From the NCBI RefSeq assembly GCF_003096415.1, contig NZ_QEKH01000005.1, positions 1-64,000 of the forward strand: a stretch of DNA of 64,000 nucleotides. Reading direction: 5' to 3'. Origin of the DNA: Victivallis vadensis. Its GTDB lineage: Bacteria; Verrucomicrobiota; Lentisphaeria; Victivallales; Victivallaceae. Within the stretch, counting starts at the first letter, position 1, and each line of letters starts with the position of its first letter. The notes beneath the pieces are model-generated. The model was not told the DNA's origin. It did no database searches and saw only the letters and a list, made by a program, of their open reading frames with translations. Shown piece after piece: positions 8,902 to 17,631 of the stretch. Made by a program: the position numbers and the translations under genes.

Positions 8902-9306
8902 ATGTACTTTTTGATTTTACAATTCGTGAATCGTTTACACGCCGCAGTCCGCCTGAGCGCCGTCCTGTGGTGTGTCTTTATTTTTCTGTGGGGGCAGTCG
9001 TTTTTGACGCAGGACCCCGACAGTTATATCGCAATGCCGACCGGAAGCGCGGCTGTGCTTGCGGGTGTTTCCCGGTCTCCGCTGAACGGGGAGTGCGCGC
9101 CGGATTGCCGCCTGAGTGTACTCACGCAGTTTCAGGCCGACTTTACCGACAGCCGCAGGGGTGTTTTTGCGCCGGAACCGGTCGGTATGCCCGCGTATGC
9201 TGAAATCCCGGTTCCGGCGTTTTCCGGCATCGGGACGCCGCCTGAAATCCGGCCCGCGCCGCGTTTTCTGCAGTGCTGCAGACGACGCGCGGTGCTGCGC
9301 TGCTGA
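8902..9306 (+). CDS. Hypothetical small membrane or secreted protein
   Basis: A 134-residue frame with no family I recognise. The N-terminus has one hydrophobic segment after a basic start (RLSAVLWCVFIFLWGQSFL), which could be a signal anchor. The rest is Pro-rich and ends in a short Cys/Arg cluster (QCCRRRAVLRC). There is no ribosome-binding site before the ATG at 8902, and the promoter at 8865-8892 would give almost no leader. The gene may be real and leaderless, or the stretch may be a long untranslated leader of the methyltransferase downstream. Confidence 0.35.
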   Translation: MYFLILQFVNRLHAAVRLSAVLWCVFIFLWGQSFLTQDPDSYIAMPTGSAAVLAGVSRSPLNGECAPDCRLSVLTQFQADFTDSRRGVFAPEPVGMPAYAEIPVPAFSGIGTPPEIRPAPRFLQCCRRRAVLRC

Positions 9307-9387
9307 CCGGGGAAAGGCTTTGCCTCATTCCGTTGTTTTGCATTCTCCGTTCAGTTGTTCATATCCCCAAAGTTTAAGGAATTTCCG

Positions 9388-10263
9388 ATGAATCGTTCCA
9401 ATAAAAAGAGCAACCCGAGCTCCCAGGAAATCGGACTGCGCATCGCCAATATCTGCGGCCGCTACCTGCTGCACACCGATCACTTGCACTACGGTTTCTG
9501 GCCGGAGGACCTGCCGGTCAGCCTGGAAAACCTGCCCCGTGCGCAGGACCTTTACAGCCAGTTCCTGTGCGACCACCTGCCGGAAGGCGTGACGACCATC
9601 CTCGACGTCGGCTGCGGGACGGGGCACAATGCCGAACTCCTGCTCGAACGCGGCTATCAGGTCGATTGCGTATCACCAAGCCCCTATCTGTCGGAGGTCA
9701 CGGAAAGCAAGCTCAAGGGGCGCGGCCATCTCTACAACTGCATTTTCGAAGAACTCCCGGAAGGGAAAAAGTACGACATGCTGCTCTTCAGCGAGAGTTT
9801 CCAGTACATCCAGCTTGACGGCATCTTCGAGAGATTCAAAAAATACCTGAATCCGGGCGGCGCGGTCATGATCGCCGACTTTTTCCGGATTGAATCCAAC
9901 TCCGGCCGGAAAAGCGCGATGGGAGGCGGCCACCGCCTGAGCCGTTTCCGGGAGCGGCTCGCCGAAGCCGGAGAGTTCCGGCAGATCGAAGAAATCGACA
10001 TCACCGAGAACACCGCGCCCAATATGCAGCTGGTCGATGAAACCCTGCAGCAGGTCGCGGTGCCGATCCGGGATATGGTTCTCGACGAATTTTCCAGCAA
10101 TTACAAACTGCTCTACACTCCGACCCGCTGGCTGGCCAAGCTGTTCTTCCGCAAGAAGCTCGAAAAACTGGAGTACAAGTATTTCAGCGGCGCGCGCAAC
10201 CCGGAGAATTTCAAGGAGCACAAACGCTACATGTTCTTCCTGTTGCGCCACATTCCCGCCTGA
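9388..10263 (+). CDS. Class I SAM-dependent methyltransferase
   Basis: A 291-residue protein started at MNRSNKKSNP (9388), which follows an AAGGAA ribosome-binding site. Motif I is ILDVGCGTGHNAELL (about 71-85). The later part includes LLFSESFQYIQLD and LNPGGAVMIADFF, the usual post-motif strands. The N-terminal phrase DHLHYGFW resembles methyltransferases that act on small molecules or lipids. The substrate is unknown, and the neighbours (SDR, RND pump) do not define it. Confidence 0.8.
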   Translation: MNRSNKKSNPSSQEIGLRIANICGRYLLHTDHLHYGFWPEDLPVSLENLPRAQDLYSQFLCDHLPEGVTTILDVGCGTGHNAELLLERGYQVDCVSPSPYLSEVTESKLKGRGHLYNCIFEELPEGKKYDMLLFSESFQYIQLDGIFERFKKYLNPGGAVMIADFFRIESNSGRKSAMGGGHRLSRFRERLAEAGEFRQIEEIDITENTAPNMQLVDETLQQVAVPIRDMVLDEFSSNYKLLYTPTRWLAKLFFRKKLEKLEYKYFSGARNPENFKEHKRYMFFLLRHIPA

Positions 10264-10367
10264 AGCCTTTCCCGGGAGCTTATCCCGAAATAAAGAATTG
10301 GCCTGATGCCGCGCCGAAATGTCAGACGCGAAGCCTGATAAAATCGACGCGACTTTCGGTACAAGCT

Positions 10368-13300
10368 CTAGGCTTTGCAGCGCTTTCCCCTGCCGGAGAG
10401 CCGAAGCAGGAGCCGATGGAACCAACGGCGGCGCGGCTTCGCGGTGTCATGCACGAAAATGAAGTACAGCGCCGGAATCACATACAGCGTCAGCAGCGAT
10501 GCGATCGTCAGGCCGCCGACCACACCCATGCCGCAGCTTGAGCGCAATTCGGAGCCAAGCCCGGTTCCGAACGCCATCGGCAGCATGCCCGCCACCGACG
10601 CGATGCTGGTCATCACGATCGGGCGGAATTTCGACTGGGTCGCCAGCAGCATCGCCTTGTGGGTGGTCACTCCGGATTTGACCAGTGCGGCGCATTCGTC
10701 CATGATCAGGATCGCGTTGTTCACCACGATGCCGATCATCATCACGCCGCCGAGCAGCCCCATCATCGACATCGACATGCCCGCCGCCCACAGCGTCGCA
10801 TACATGCCGAGGAAGCCCAGCGGCACCGTGAACATGATCAGGAACGGGCGGGTCCACGACTCCATGATCGCGGCGATCAGCAAATAGGTCAGGATCGTCG
10901 CCAGCACGATCACCTGCATAAACTCCCGTGCCGTCTCATTCATCAGTTCCACGTTGCCGCTCATTCGCACACCGTAGCCGGGCGGCAGCGACTCCTGCGC
11001 CAGTTTGCCGATCGCTTCCGAAACCGTGCCGAGCGCCGCTCCGGGGGCGGTATTCGCGTAGAGCCACATCGTGCGCACCTTGTCGTAGCGGTTGACCACC
11101 ACGGGACGGGCATCCTCGGTGATTTCGGCCAGCGCCTCCGCGCCGAGCGGATTGTTGTCCTTGACCGCCGGAGCCGCCTGCCGCAACTGCGCTTCGCCGT
11201 ACTCCTTCTGATTCTTCACGCGGATATCGAAGGTACGCGCGCCGTCGCGATAATCGCCGACTTCGATGCCGTCGAGGGAACCGAGCAGATACTCGTAAAG
11301 CTCGTTGGCCGACATTCCGAGATTCTGCAATACGGTCCGGCGGGGAGTAATGTTGATATTGGGCTTGCGTTCGCGGCGGCTGGAGTCGAGGTCGCGGGTC
11401 AGGCCCATCGCCGGAAGTTTCTCCATCACCTGCATTTCGGCGTTTTCCAATACGTCAAGGTCGGTGCCGTTCATCACGCACCGGATCTCCGCGCCGCTGC
11501 CGCCGAAAGTCGCCGGGATCGACAGCGTGATCCGGCAGTTGTCCAGATAGGAAAGCTCCTTGCGCAACTGGGCCTGCAGGTCGTAAATCGTCTCCTCGCG
11601 TTCAAACTTGTCGGTGGTGCGCAGCGTGATCTGCCCCATGTAGACCGCCGAACTGACCTGTCCGCTGCCGCCGTCCGAATCGCCGACCGAAATCGACATG
11701 CCCCGGATGAAGTCGAATTTCTTCAGGTGGTCCGCCGCCTCCCGGATCAGCCGGTCCGTGGTGTCGAGGTTGTAGTTGGTCGGGAATTCAAATTTGATCC
11801 GGATTTCGCCCTGGTCGCAGAAAGGCAGAAACGACAGCCCCACCTGCGGCACGATCCAGAAGGATACGCCCGCCGCCAGCGCCAGCACCGTCAGCATCAG
11901 GCTTTTCGGATGGCGCGCGGTCCACTCGATGCTCCGGTCGAACTTCCGGCAGAGCCAGTCGTAGCCCATGTCCCACGGCAGGAACATGGTCTGAAGCCAG
12001 CCGCGCTTCTCCGGCGCGCTGCCCCGCTTTTTCTTGCGCTTCAGCAGCACGCAGGCCAGAATCGGCGTCAGCGTAAAACTGATGAAGAGCGACACCAGCG
12101 TCGCGCCGACCATCACTCCGGCGAACGGCACCATCATGCTGCCGATACGGGTGGTCATCATCATCACCGGCACGAACACCACCACATTCGTCAGGGCGCT
12201 GGCGGAGACCGCCGCGATCACCTCGCCGGTGCCGCGCTCGGCGGCGGTCTTGATCGGTTCGCCCCGGTCGAGATGCTTGAAGATGTTTTCGATCACCACG
12301 ATCGAGTTGGTCACCAGCACGCCGACCGAACACCCCAGCGACAGCAGCGTCATGATGTTGAACGAATAATTGAAGTAGGCCATCACCGCGAAAGTCACCA
12401 CCACCGAAATCGGCATCGAAATCATCACGATGAAGGTCGATTTCGGTTCGTGCAGAAACAGAAACAACAACACCGCCGTCAGGATGATGCCGGTCACGAT
12501 GCTGCTCCACGCATCGTCCACCGAAGCCTGGATGAACGCGCCGGAGTCGGTGAACCAGACCAGCTCCATGCCGGTCGGCAGTTCGCCGTTCTTCACCATC
12601 GCGTCGAACCGCTGGCGGATGCCGTTGATCACCTCGATCGCGTTGGCCTCGCCCTTTTTGACGATCCGGAAGCGGGCGGCGGGCTGACCGTTCACATACG
12701 CCTTGCTGCGCACTTCACGGCTCATGAACTTCACCTCGGCGACGTCGCGCAGATAGACGCGCTTGTTCTTGAACTTGCCGACTTCAAGCGCCCTGATCTG
12801 CTCGAAATCCTTGAAGTCGCCGTCGAAAGTCACGTTCTTCTCGCCCTTGTCGAACTGGATGCGGCCCAACGGTTCGCGCACGTTATTCTGTTCGAGCTTG
12901 GCGACCACGTCGTTGATCGACAGGTTCATCGCGGTCAGTTTCTCGCGGTCGAGCAGCACGTGAATCTGCATCTCATTCGCGCCGTAGACGCGGACCTCGC
13001 CGACGCCGGGCACCGAGGAGAAACGGTCCGCGATCACGTCGTCCGCGTAGTCATAGAGGTCGTCCTGCGTGCGGTCGCCGACCAGAAACACCTGCGCCAC
13101 GGTGGTTGCGTTGGTGTCGATCTTGCGGATCGTCGGCTCGTTCGCTCCGTCGGGCAGGTCCTCGCGGATGCGGTTCAGCGCTTCGCGGATATCGGTCGCG
13201 GCGACGTCGACATCGGTACCCATGTTGAATTCCAGCTGGATGCGCGCCTCATCCTCGATCGACATGCTGGTGATATGTTTGATACCGTCGAGCGAGGAGA

Positions 13301-13511
13301 CGGCGTCCTCGATCCGCTTGACGATTTCGACTTCGATTTCGGTCGGGCTGGCGCCCTGATATTCGCAGCGCACCAGTACCGTCGGAATCTCCATATTCGG
13401 CAGCAGGTCGATGCTGATCCGGGGATAGAGGCTGATACCGATCATCACCAGTACGATGATCAGGGCCGTCATCGCGATCGGCCGCTGTACGGACCATCTG
13501 CTCAAAAACAT
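10368..13511 (-). CDS. RND efflux pump, HAE1-like inner-membrane subunit
   Basis: A 1047-residue AcrB-type transporter with the N-terminal segment RPIAMTALIIVLVMIG, duplicated six-helix halves and two large periplasmic loops. It lies 15 bases after its lipoprotein adaptor gene. In AcrB, proton relay uses two Asp in helix 4 and a Lys in helix 10. Here the equivalent of LVDDAIVVVEN reads VLVTNSIVVIEN (about residue 395-407), and the helix-10 equivalent of SAKNAI reads VVNNAI, so these residues appear replaced by Thr/Asn and Asn. Either it belongs to a subfamily with other coupling or my motif alignment is imperfect. Confidence 0.9.
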   Translation of the reverse strand: MFLSRWSVQRPIAMTALIIVLVMIGISLYPRISIDLLPNMEIPTVLVRCEYQGASPTEIEVEIVKRIEDAVSSLDGIKHITSMSIEDEARIQLEFNMGTDVDVAATDIREALNRIREDLPDGANEPTIRKIDTNATTVAQVFLVGDRTQDDLYDYADDVIADRFSSVPGVGEVRVYGANEMQIHVLLDREKLTAMNLSINDVVAKLEQNNVREPLGRIQFDKGEKNVTFDGDFKDFEQIRALEVGKFKNKRVYLRDVAEVKFMSREVRSKAYVNGQPAARFRIVKKGEANAIEVINGIRQRFDAMVKNGELPTGMELVWFTDSGAFIQASVDDAWSSIVTGIILTAVLLFLFLHEPKSTFIVMISMPISVVVTFAVMAYFNYSFNIMTLLSLGCSVGVLVTNSIVVIENIFKHLDRGEPIKTAAERGTGEVIAAVSASALTNVVVFVPVMMMTTRIGSMMVPFAGVMVGATLVSLFISFTLTPILACVLLKRKKKRGSAPEKRGWLQTMFLPWDMGYDWLCRKFDRSIEWTARHPKSLMLTVLALAAGVSFWIVPQVGLSFLPFCDQGEIRIKFEFPTNYNLDTTDRLIREAADHLKKFDFIRGMSISVGDSDGGSGQVSSAVYMGQITLRTTDKFEREETIYDLQAQLRKELSYLDNCRITLSIPATFGGSGAEIRCVMNGTDLDVLENAEMQVMEKLPAMGLTRDLDSSRRERKPNINITPRRTVLQNLGMSANELYEYLLGSLDGIEVGDYRDGARTFDIRVKNQKEYGEAQLRQAAPAVKDNNPLGAEALAEITEDARPVVVNRYDKVRTMWLYANTAPGAALGTVSEAIGKLAQESLPPGYGVRMSGNVELMNETAREFMQVIVLATILTYLLIAAIMESWTRPFLIMFTVPLGFLGMYATLWAAGMSMSMMGLLGGVMMIGIVVNNAILIMDECAALVKSGVTTHKAMLLATQSKFRPIVMTSIASVAGMLPMAFGTGLGSELRSSCGMGVVGGLTIASLLTLYVIPALYFIFVHDTAKPRRRWFHRLLLRLSGRGKRCKA

Positions 13512-13526
13512 GACCGGAGCCCTCCG

Positions 13527-14699
13527 TTACTTCACGTTGACCGCCCGCAGCAGCGAGCCGTTGTTCACGAAGGTCTGGCCGGTCACCACGAAACGCTCCT
13601 TCAGCAGCTCGGCGGCATTCACCACTTCGCAGTATTTGCCGTCCACGATGCCGCGCACCACGTCGAAGCTCTTCGCGCGGTTGTCCTTGCCGGCCGCGTA
13701 GACGATGTACCGGTCGTTCGCCCGGAGCAAAAGCGCATCGGCCGGCAGCCCGTAGGCCTCTTTCTCCTCAAGAATCAGATTCAGGTCGCACAAGGTGCCG
13801 CTGACCAGCGAGATATCCGGCGGGACCAGCACCTTGAGCTTGAACGTGCGGCTTTCCGGATCGATGCTCGGCGCCTTGTAAGTCACCACCCCCTGCCCTT
13901 TTTCCACGCCGTCGAGCGCGAACCGCACCGGCGTCTTCCCGGCGGCGACCTGATCGTAATAGACGGAACTGATATAGCAGATCACCTCAAGCTGTTTCTG
14001 GTTTTCCAGCTTCAGGATCTGCTGCCCCGCAGTCACATACTCGTTTTCCTCGACGTACTTGTCGGCGACGACACAGTCGAAGGGGGCGTGCAGCACGGAG
14101 TCATCCAGATTTTTCCGCGCGATGGTCAGGTTGCCCTGCGCCTGTTTGAGCTGGGCTTCGGCGTTGATCACGGCGGCCTTGGCGCTCTTCACATCCATCT
14201 CAGCCTTTTTATAGGTGGTTTCGTAGGTTTCGAATTCGGTCTGGCTGGTCGCCTTGGACTGCCACAGCGTCAGGAAACGTTCGTAGTCCAGAATCGCCTT
14301 GCGTTCGGAAATCTCGGCGCTCTCCAGCATGAACCTGGCGCTCTCCAGCTCCGCCTGCTTGACCTTGATCTCATCCTCGCGGACCGTCACCTGATTCTTC
14401 AGGATCTGCCGGTCGATGCCGAACAGCACATCCCCTTTTTTCCGGCTGTCGCCCTCATCCACTTTCAGCAGCTCCAGCGTGCCGCTGATTTTGGCGGAAA
14501 TCGTCGCATATTCGACCGGCCAGACGGTGCCCTGCACCGGAATCTGCCGCCGGAAAACGCGCTTCTGCAATGGTTCGAGCGTCACGCGCACCTCGCGCTC
14601 CGCGACCGCTTTGGATTTTTTTTCAGTACAGCCGCCGGCGAAGCCCAATACGACTCCTGCCAGTACCGTACAGGCCAGTGAATCGAAAAATCTGTTCAT
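13527..14699 (-). CDS. RND efflux adaptor, lipoprotein
   Basis: A 390-residue membrane-fusion protein. The start was moved to MNRFFDSLACTVLAGVVLGF (14699), behind a GGGGGG run, because it gives a clear lipoprotein signal ending in FAGGC with the lipobox Cys at about 24. Lipoyl halves flank a coiled-coil hairpin of moderate length (about 95-180), followed by a beta-barrel. It is the first gene of a two-gene operon with the pump. No outer-membrane factor follows, so the pair must borrow a TolC-like channel encoded elsewhere. Confidence 0.87.
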   Translation of the reverse strand: MNRFFDSLACTVLAGVVLGFAGGCTEKKSKAVAEREVRVTLEPLQKRVFRRQIPVQGTVWPVEYATISAKISGTLELLKVDEGDSRKKGDVLFGIDRQILKNQVTVREDEIKVKQAELESARFMLESAEISERKAILDYERFLTLWQSKATSQTEFETYETTYKKAEMDVKSAKAAVINAEAQLKQAQGNLTIARKNLDDSVLHAPFDCVVADKYVEENEYVTAGQQILKLENQKQLEVICYISSVYYDQVAAGKTPVRFALDGVEKGQGVVTYKAPSIDPESRTFKLKVLVPPDISLVSGTLCDLNLILEEKEAYGLPADALLLRANDRYIVYAAGKDNRAKSFDVVRGIVDGKYCEVVNAAELLKERFVVTGQTFVNNGSLLRAVNVK

Positions 14700-14816
14700 G
14701 TGTCCCCCCGTTATTCTGGTTTTCAAATCTGTCCGCAGATAAGGTAACACGGGGGAAACGGGTTGCAACAGCCTTGACCGAATTCTGACAAAATACTGAT
14801 TTCAGCGCGACAAACC

Positions 14817-15070
14817 GGGATTTCGCCTTTGGCGACCAAGGCGCTTCGCCCCTGCACCCCGACCGGCAAGGTGCCGGCGCCGGGTACGAGATCCGGGAAA
14901 GGCGTTTCGCCTTTCCCTCCGGGAGGGGGGAGCCCTGATGGAGACAGGCATGGTTGTACAGGAGCGGCACACCGCTCCGGTCGGCGCAAAGCCTGCTTTT
15001 TTGCAGGCTTTAGGCACTCCCTGCGCCTGCTGCCGCCGGAGGTCACGCTCGGAACTTCCAGATGCTGACC
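14817..15070. repeat. Left arm of a 254-bp imperfect inverted repeat
   Basis: This arm is the inverse complement of 15261-15515, with about 85% identity by eye and a 190-base spacer between them. It is built of small hairpins: CCGGCAAGGTGCCGG at 14863-14877, a GGGAAAGGCG/CGCCTTTCCC stem, and AAAGCCTGC-TTTTTT-GCAGGCTTT at 14988-15011. Stem differences between the arms are mostly paired: AGGCG becomes AACCG with CGCCT becoming CGGTT, and AAGCC becomes GAGCC with its partner. No coding sequence is supported here; this is the 1-kb gap between the adaptor gene and thiG. Confidence 0.85.
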
Positions 15071-15260
15071 GGGTAATAGAAAGATACCCTGATGGAGGCT
15101 GATAAGAGTTTGTCTGCCGATATACGCAAAGCGAGGTCAGGCAACAATGCAATTGTCATATCACAGGCAAGCATATCTTTGAGTACGAGCCTTACTGGAT
15201 CTTACCTGTAGGAAAAGATAAGTAGAGTTCAGCCTCCATGAGAGTAATTTCACATCAGAT

Positions 15261-15515
15261 GGTCAGCATCTGGAAGTTCCGAGCGTGACCTCCGGCGGCA
15301 GCAGGCGCAGGGAGTGCCTGGAGCCTGCAAAAAAGCAGGCTCTGTGCCGACCGGAGCGGTGTGCCGCTCAGGTACCCGCTTGCCTGTCCACAGTAGAGTC
15401 TCCCCCACCCGGAGGGAAAACCGGAACGGTTTTCCCGGCTCTAAGTACCCGGCGCCGGCACCTTGCCGGTCGGGGTGCAGGGGCGAAGCGCCCTGCTCGC
15501 CAAAGGCGAAATCCC
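15261..15515. repeat. Right arm of the 254-bp imperfect inverted repeat
   Basis: Inverse copy of 14817-15070. It includes the palindrome CCGGCACCTTGCCGG (15455-15469) and GAGCCTGC-AAAAAA-GCAGGCTC (15321-15342). The spacer 15071-15260 is AT-richer, differs in composition from both arms, and holds no recognisable gene. The segment 15516-15742 after the arm holds a likely -10 box, TATATT (15655-15660), for the thiG operon. Confidence 0.85.
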
Positions 15516-15742
15516 ACTTCAGGAAACTTGCACACGGCATTCATTGAATTGAGAAACTGAACCTTCAACGGATCACAGACTCCTGAAACATGCCGGCACC
15601 GGACGGGTTTCCGTGAAACTCCGGGGCGCAACTTTCTTTTTCGGGAAAACGTGCTATATTACATTCAATTTATCTATCACCTGTTTTGTTCCGGCCGGTT
15701 CGGCGCGGAATTCATCTCTTGAGGAAAGGATCGATTATCACT

Positions 15743-16516
15743 ATGAAACCGCTGATCATCGCCGGCAGGGAATTCACCTCCCGGCTGTTCCTCGGCACCG
15801 GCAAATTCTCCTCCAACGCGGAGCTTTCCGCCGCGATTCAGGCTTCCGGCACCGAACTTGTCACCGTCGCGCTCCGCCGGGTCGAAATCGGCAAAGAGGG
15901 GCAGGACGAGGATATTCTCGCCGCCGTTCCCGCCGGCGTCAAGGTGATGCTGAACACCTCCGGCGCGCGCACCGCCGAGGACGCGGTCCGCATCGGCAAG
16001 ATCGCCCGCGCCGCCGGATACGACTGGATCAAGCTCGAAATCCACCCCGATCCGAACTACCTGCTGCCCGATCCCGTCGAAACCTACAAGGCGGCGGTCG
16101 AACTGGTCGCGATGGGCTTTACCGTACTGCCCTACATCAACGCCGACCCGGTGCTTGCGAAGCGGCTGGAAGAGGCGGGCGTCGCGGCGGTGATGCCGCT
16201 CGGCTCCCCGATCGGCAGCAACCGCGGCATCGAAACCGAGGCGATGCTGCGCATCATCATCGAACAATCCAATCTGCCGGTCGTGGTCGACGCCGGGCTC
16301 GGCCTGCCCTCCCACGCCGGACACGCGATCGAACTCGGCGCCTCCGCCGTGCTGGTCAACAGCGCGGTCGCGGCAGCGGGCGATCCGGCGGCGATGGCCG
16401 GAGCCTTCGCGGCGGCGGTCAAGGCTTCCGAAGCCGCCCTGACGGCCCGGCCGGCCGCGGTGCTCGACCGCGCTTGCGCCACCAGCCCGATGGACAGCTT
16501 CAACGCGGTGGTGTAA
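15743..16516 (+). CDS. thiG: Thiazole synthase ThiG
   Basis: ThiG condenses deoxyxylulose 5-phosphate, dehydroglycine and ThiS thiocarboxylate into the thiazole phosphate of thiamin. The 257-residue protein starts at [13 protein letters not shown] (15743), 12 bases after a GAGGAAAGGA ribosome-binding site. It shows [12 protein letters not shown], the Schiff-base Lys region [17 protein letters not shown] and [13 protein letters not shown]. It is the first gene of a tight operon with thiH, a cysteine desulfurase and nadA. A -10-like TATATT lies at 15655-15660. No thiS or thiF is visible nearby. Confidence 0.95.
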   Translation: MKPLIIAGREFTSRLFLGTGKFSSNAELSAAIQASGTELVTVALRRVEIGKEGQDEDILAAVPAGVKVMLNTSGARTAEDAVRIGKIARAAGYDWIKLEIHPDPNYLLPDPVETYKAAVELVAMGFTVLPYINADPVLAKRLEEAGVAAVMPLGSPIGSNRGIETEAMLRIIIEQSNLPVVVDAGLGLPSHAGHAIELGASAVLVNSAVAAAGDPAAMAGAFAAAVKASEAALTARPAAVLDRACATSPMDSFNAVV

Positions 16517-16518
16517 TC

Positions 16519-17631
16519 ATGAAAATGCTCCCCTACAGCAACTTCACCGCCGAGGAGATCGACGGCTACATCAGAAGCGTGAAGCCCGAACAGGTGAAGC
16601 GTTCGCTGTCGCAGGCCGAACACAAGTTCACCGATTTCCTGCACTTCATCAGCCCGGCAGCAGCGGACCTGCTGCCGGAGATGACCGAGGTTTCGGCGCG
16701 GATCAAGCGCCGCCATTTCGGCAACACGGTGCGCACGTTCGCTCCGCTGTACATCTCCAGTTACTGCATGAACAACTGCGTCTACTGCGGCTTCCGCAAA
16801 TCTTACGACTATCCGCGCCGCCGCCTCTCCTTCGACGAGGTGTTGAACGAGGCGCGGATCATCCGCGACATGGGCCATGAGAGCCTGCTGCTGATCACCG
16901 GCGAGGACGCGAAGATTTCGCCGGACTTCACCGCCGATCTGATCCGGGTGCTGAAAAACGATTTCGCCTATATCAACATCGAATATTATCCGATGACCGA
17001 ACCGTCGTACCGCAAGCTCTACGAAGCGGGCTGCCACGGACTGACCATCTTCCAGGAGACCTACGATCCCGAGCTTTACCCGTCGTTCCACCCCTCCGGG
17101 CCGAAGGCGAACTACCAGTTCCGGCTGAACGCGCTGGCCGAGGGCGGCAAGGCGGGTTTCTACAACCTCGGGATGGGCGCGCTGCTCGGGCTGAATCCGA
17201 ACTGGCGGCTCGAAGCCTCCAACATGGCGGTCCACGGGCTGTGGATCAGGAAGCACTTCTGGAAGAGCCATCCGCAGTTCAGCTTCCCGCGGATCACTCC
17301 GACCAAGTGGGGCTATAACGTGCCCGCGCCGCTTTCCGACCACGACCTCGAACAGATGATACTGGCTTTCCGGCTCGCGTTCCACGAGGCGGACCTGATC
17401 CTCTCCACCCGCGAGAAGCCGGAGTTCCGGCTGCGGATGGCCGAATCGGCGGTCAGCCACCTCTCCGCCGGTTCGCAGGTCGATCCGGGCGGCTATCAGG
17501 ACCACCTCGACGGCAAGAACCTCGGCCAGTTCTCGATGAACGACCAGTCCAGCGTCGAGCAGGTCTGCGCCGGAATCCGCAAGCACGGCATGGTGCCGGT
17601 ATTCAAGGATTGGGACCGCTCTTTCCAATGA
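16519..17631 (+). CDS. thiH: 2-iminoacetate synthase ThiH (radical SAM)
   Basis: A 370-residue radical SAM enzyme that cleaves tyrosine to dehydroglycine and p-cresol for thiazole synthesis. The cluster motif is CMNNCVYC (about 84-91) followed by GFRKSYDYPRR. Later family features are LLLITGEDAKIS, ITIFQETYDPELY and the C-terminal DQSSVEQV region. It starts 2 bases after the thiG stop and overlaps the next gene by 4 bases (ATGA), so translation is probably coupled. It was assigned to ThiH rather than HydG or NocL because of the thiG neighbour. Confidence 0.93.
   Translation: MKMLPYSNFTAEEIDGYIRSVKPEQVKRSLSQAEHKFTDFLHFISPAAADLLPEMTEVSARIKRRHFGNTVRTFAPLYISSYCMNNCVYCGFRKSYDYPRRRLSFDEVLNEARIIRDMGHESLLLITGEDAKISPDFTADLIRVLKNDFAYINIEYYPMTEPSYRKLYEAGCHGLTIFQETYDPELYPSFHPSGPKANYQFRLNALAEGGKAGFYNLGMGALLGLNPNWRLEASNMAVHGLWIRKHFWKSHPQFSFPRITPTKWGYNVPAPLSDHDLEQMILAFRLAFHEADLILSTREKPEFRLRMAESAVSHLSAGSQVDPGGYQDHLDGKNLGQFSMNDQSSVEQVCAGIRKHGMVPVFKDWDRSFQ

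Noticed and set aside
10659-14681. Open frame of 1340 codons on the plus strand across the RND pump and adaptor genes
   Set aside because: It is antisense to two well-supported genes, and its translation is rich in His, Arg, Gln and Asp, as expected for the mirror of GC-rich coding DNA. No domain or ribosome-binding site.
15516-15742. TPP riboswitch in front of thiG
   Set aside because: I looked for the conserved CTGAGA and ACCTGA elements between the repeat arm and thiG and did not find them in the right order.
15613-16518. Upstream extension of the thiH frame through thiG
   Set aside because: The frame is merely open in another phase of thiG; its sequence is Arg-rich nonsense, and thiH has its own start 2 bases after the thiG stop.
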